A model generated the notes under the pieces. It searched no databases. It was not told where the DNA came from and saw only the letters and a program-made list of their open reading frames with translations. A DNA stretch of 5,881 nucleotides from JBBKXP01 sp038251315 (GTDB lineage: Bacteria > Pseudomonadota > Alphaproteobacteria > Rhodobacterales > Rhodobacteraceae), in assembly GCA_038251315.1 (NCBI GenBank), contig JBBSBK010000138.1:1-5881 (forward strand). The letters run 5' to 3'. The translations under genes and the position numbers were made by a program. Positions 5,881 to 5,881 of the stretch are shown piece after piece. The stretch's first letter is position 1; every line of letters starts with the position of its first letter.

Positions 5881-5881
5881 A

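Noticed and set aside
1..5881. A new defence system, mobile element, CRISPR array or structural RNA gene.
   Set aside because: Nearly all bases belong to recognisable housekeeping genes. I saw no regular spaced repeats, transposase, terminal inverted repeats or tRNA-like cloverleaf; the only foreign-looking piece is the RTX relic.

Overview
The window is an ordinary, gene-dense chromosomal segment of a high-GC alphaproteobacterium, most likely a member of the Rhodobacterales (Roseobacter/Rhodobacter group). Three things point there: the cpoB (ybgF) - tilS - ftsH order, which follows the tol-pal genes in many alphaproteobacteria; an FtsH that starts with Gly-Asn-Ala-Arg-Asn and has the Pro/Lys-rich tail I associate with that order; and a decayed C-terminus of an RTX-type secreted protein of the sort common in these marine bacteria. 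This assignment comes from reading the sequence, not from a database search.

Layout from left to right. Bases 2-370 hold the C-terminal TPR part of CpoB/YbgF, cut by the window edge. tilS (367-1611) overlaps it by the four bases GTGA. An 81-base gap with a possible promoter leads to ftsH, best started at the TTG at 1693 because of a strong Shine-Dalgarno there (1693-3615, 640 residues). After ftsH is a strong hairpin whose right arm can alternatively pair with a sequence further downstream. Next comes a small MOSC-domain protein (3763-4353). The stretch 4354-4673 has no intact gene. Most of it is a frameshifted, truncated relic on the minus strand that encodes the type I secretion-signal end of an RTX/serralysin-like protein. 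The window closes with an apparent two-gene operon: an AroQ-class chorismate mutase (4674-4967) and folD (4990-5880), 22 bases apart.

Functionally the genes are housekeeping: envelope constriction and Tol-Pal function (CpoB), tRNA-Ile2 decoding (TilS), membrane-protein quality control (FtsH), aromatic metabolism (chorismate mutase) and one-carbon metabolism (FolD). All five intact genes, and the partial cpoB, read on the plus strand. I found no tRNA, rRNA, CRISPR array, insertion sequence or new defence-like system. The points most worth a second look are the RTX relic, the TTG start of FtsH, the Glu found where chorismate mutases usually carry the catalytic Gln, and the mutually exclusive hairpins after ftsH.
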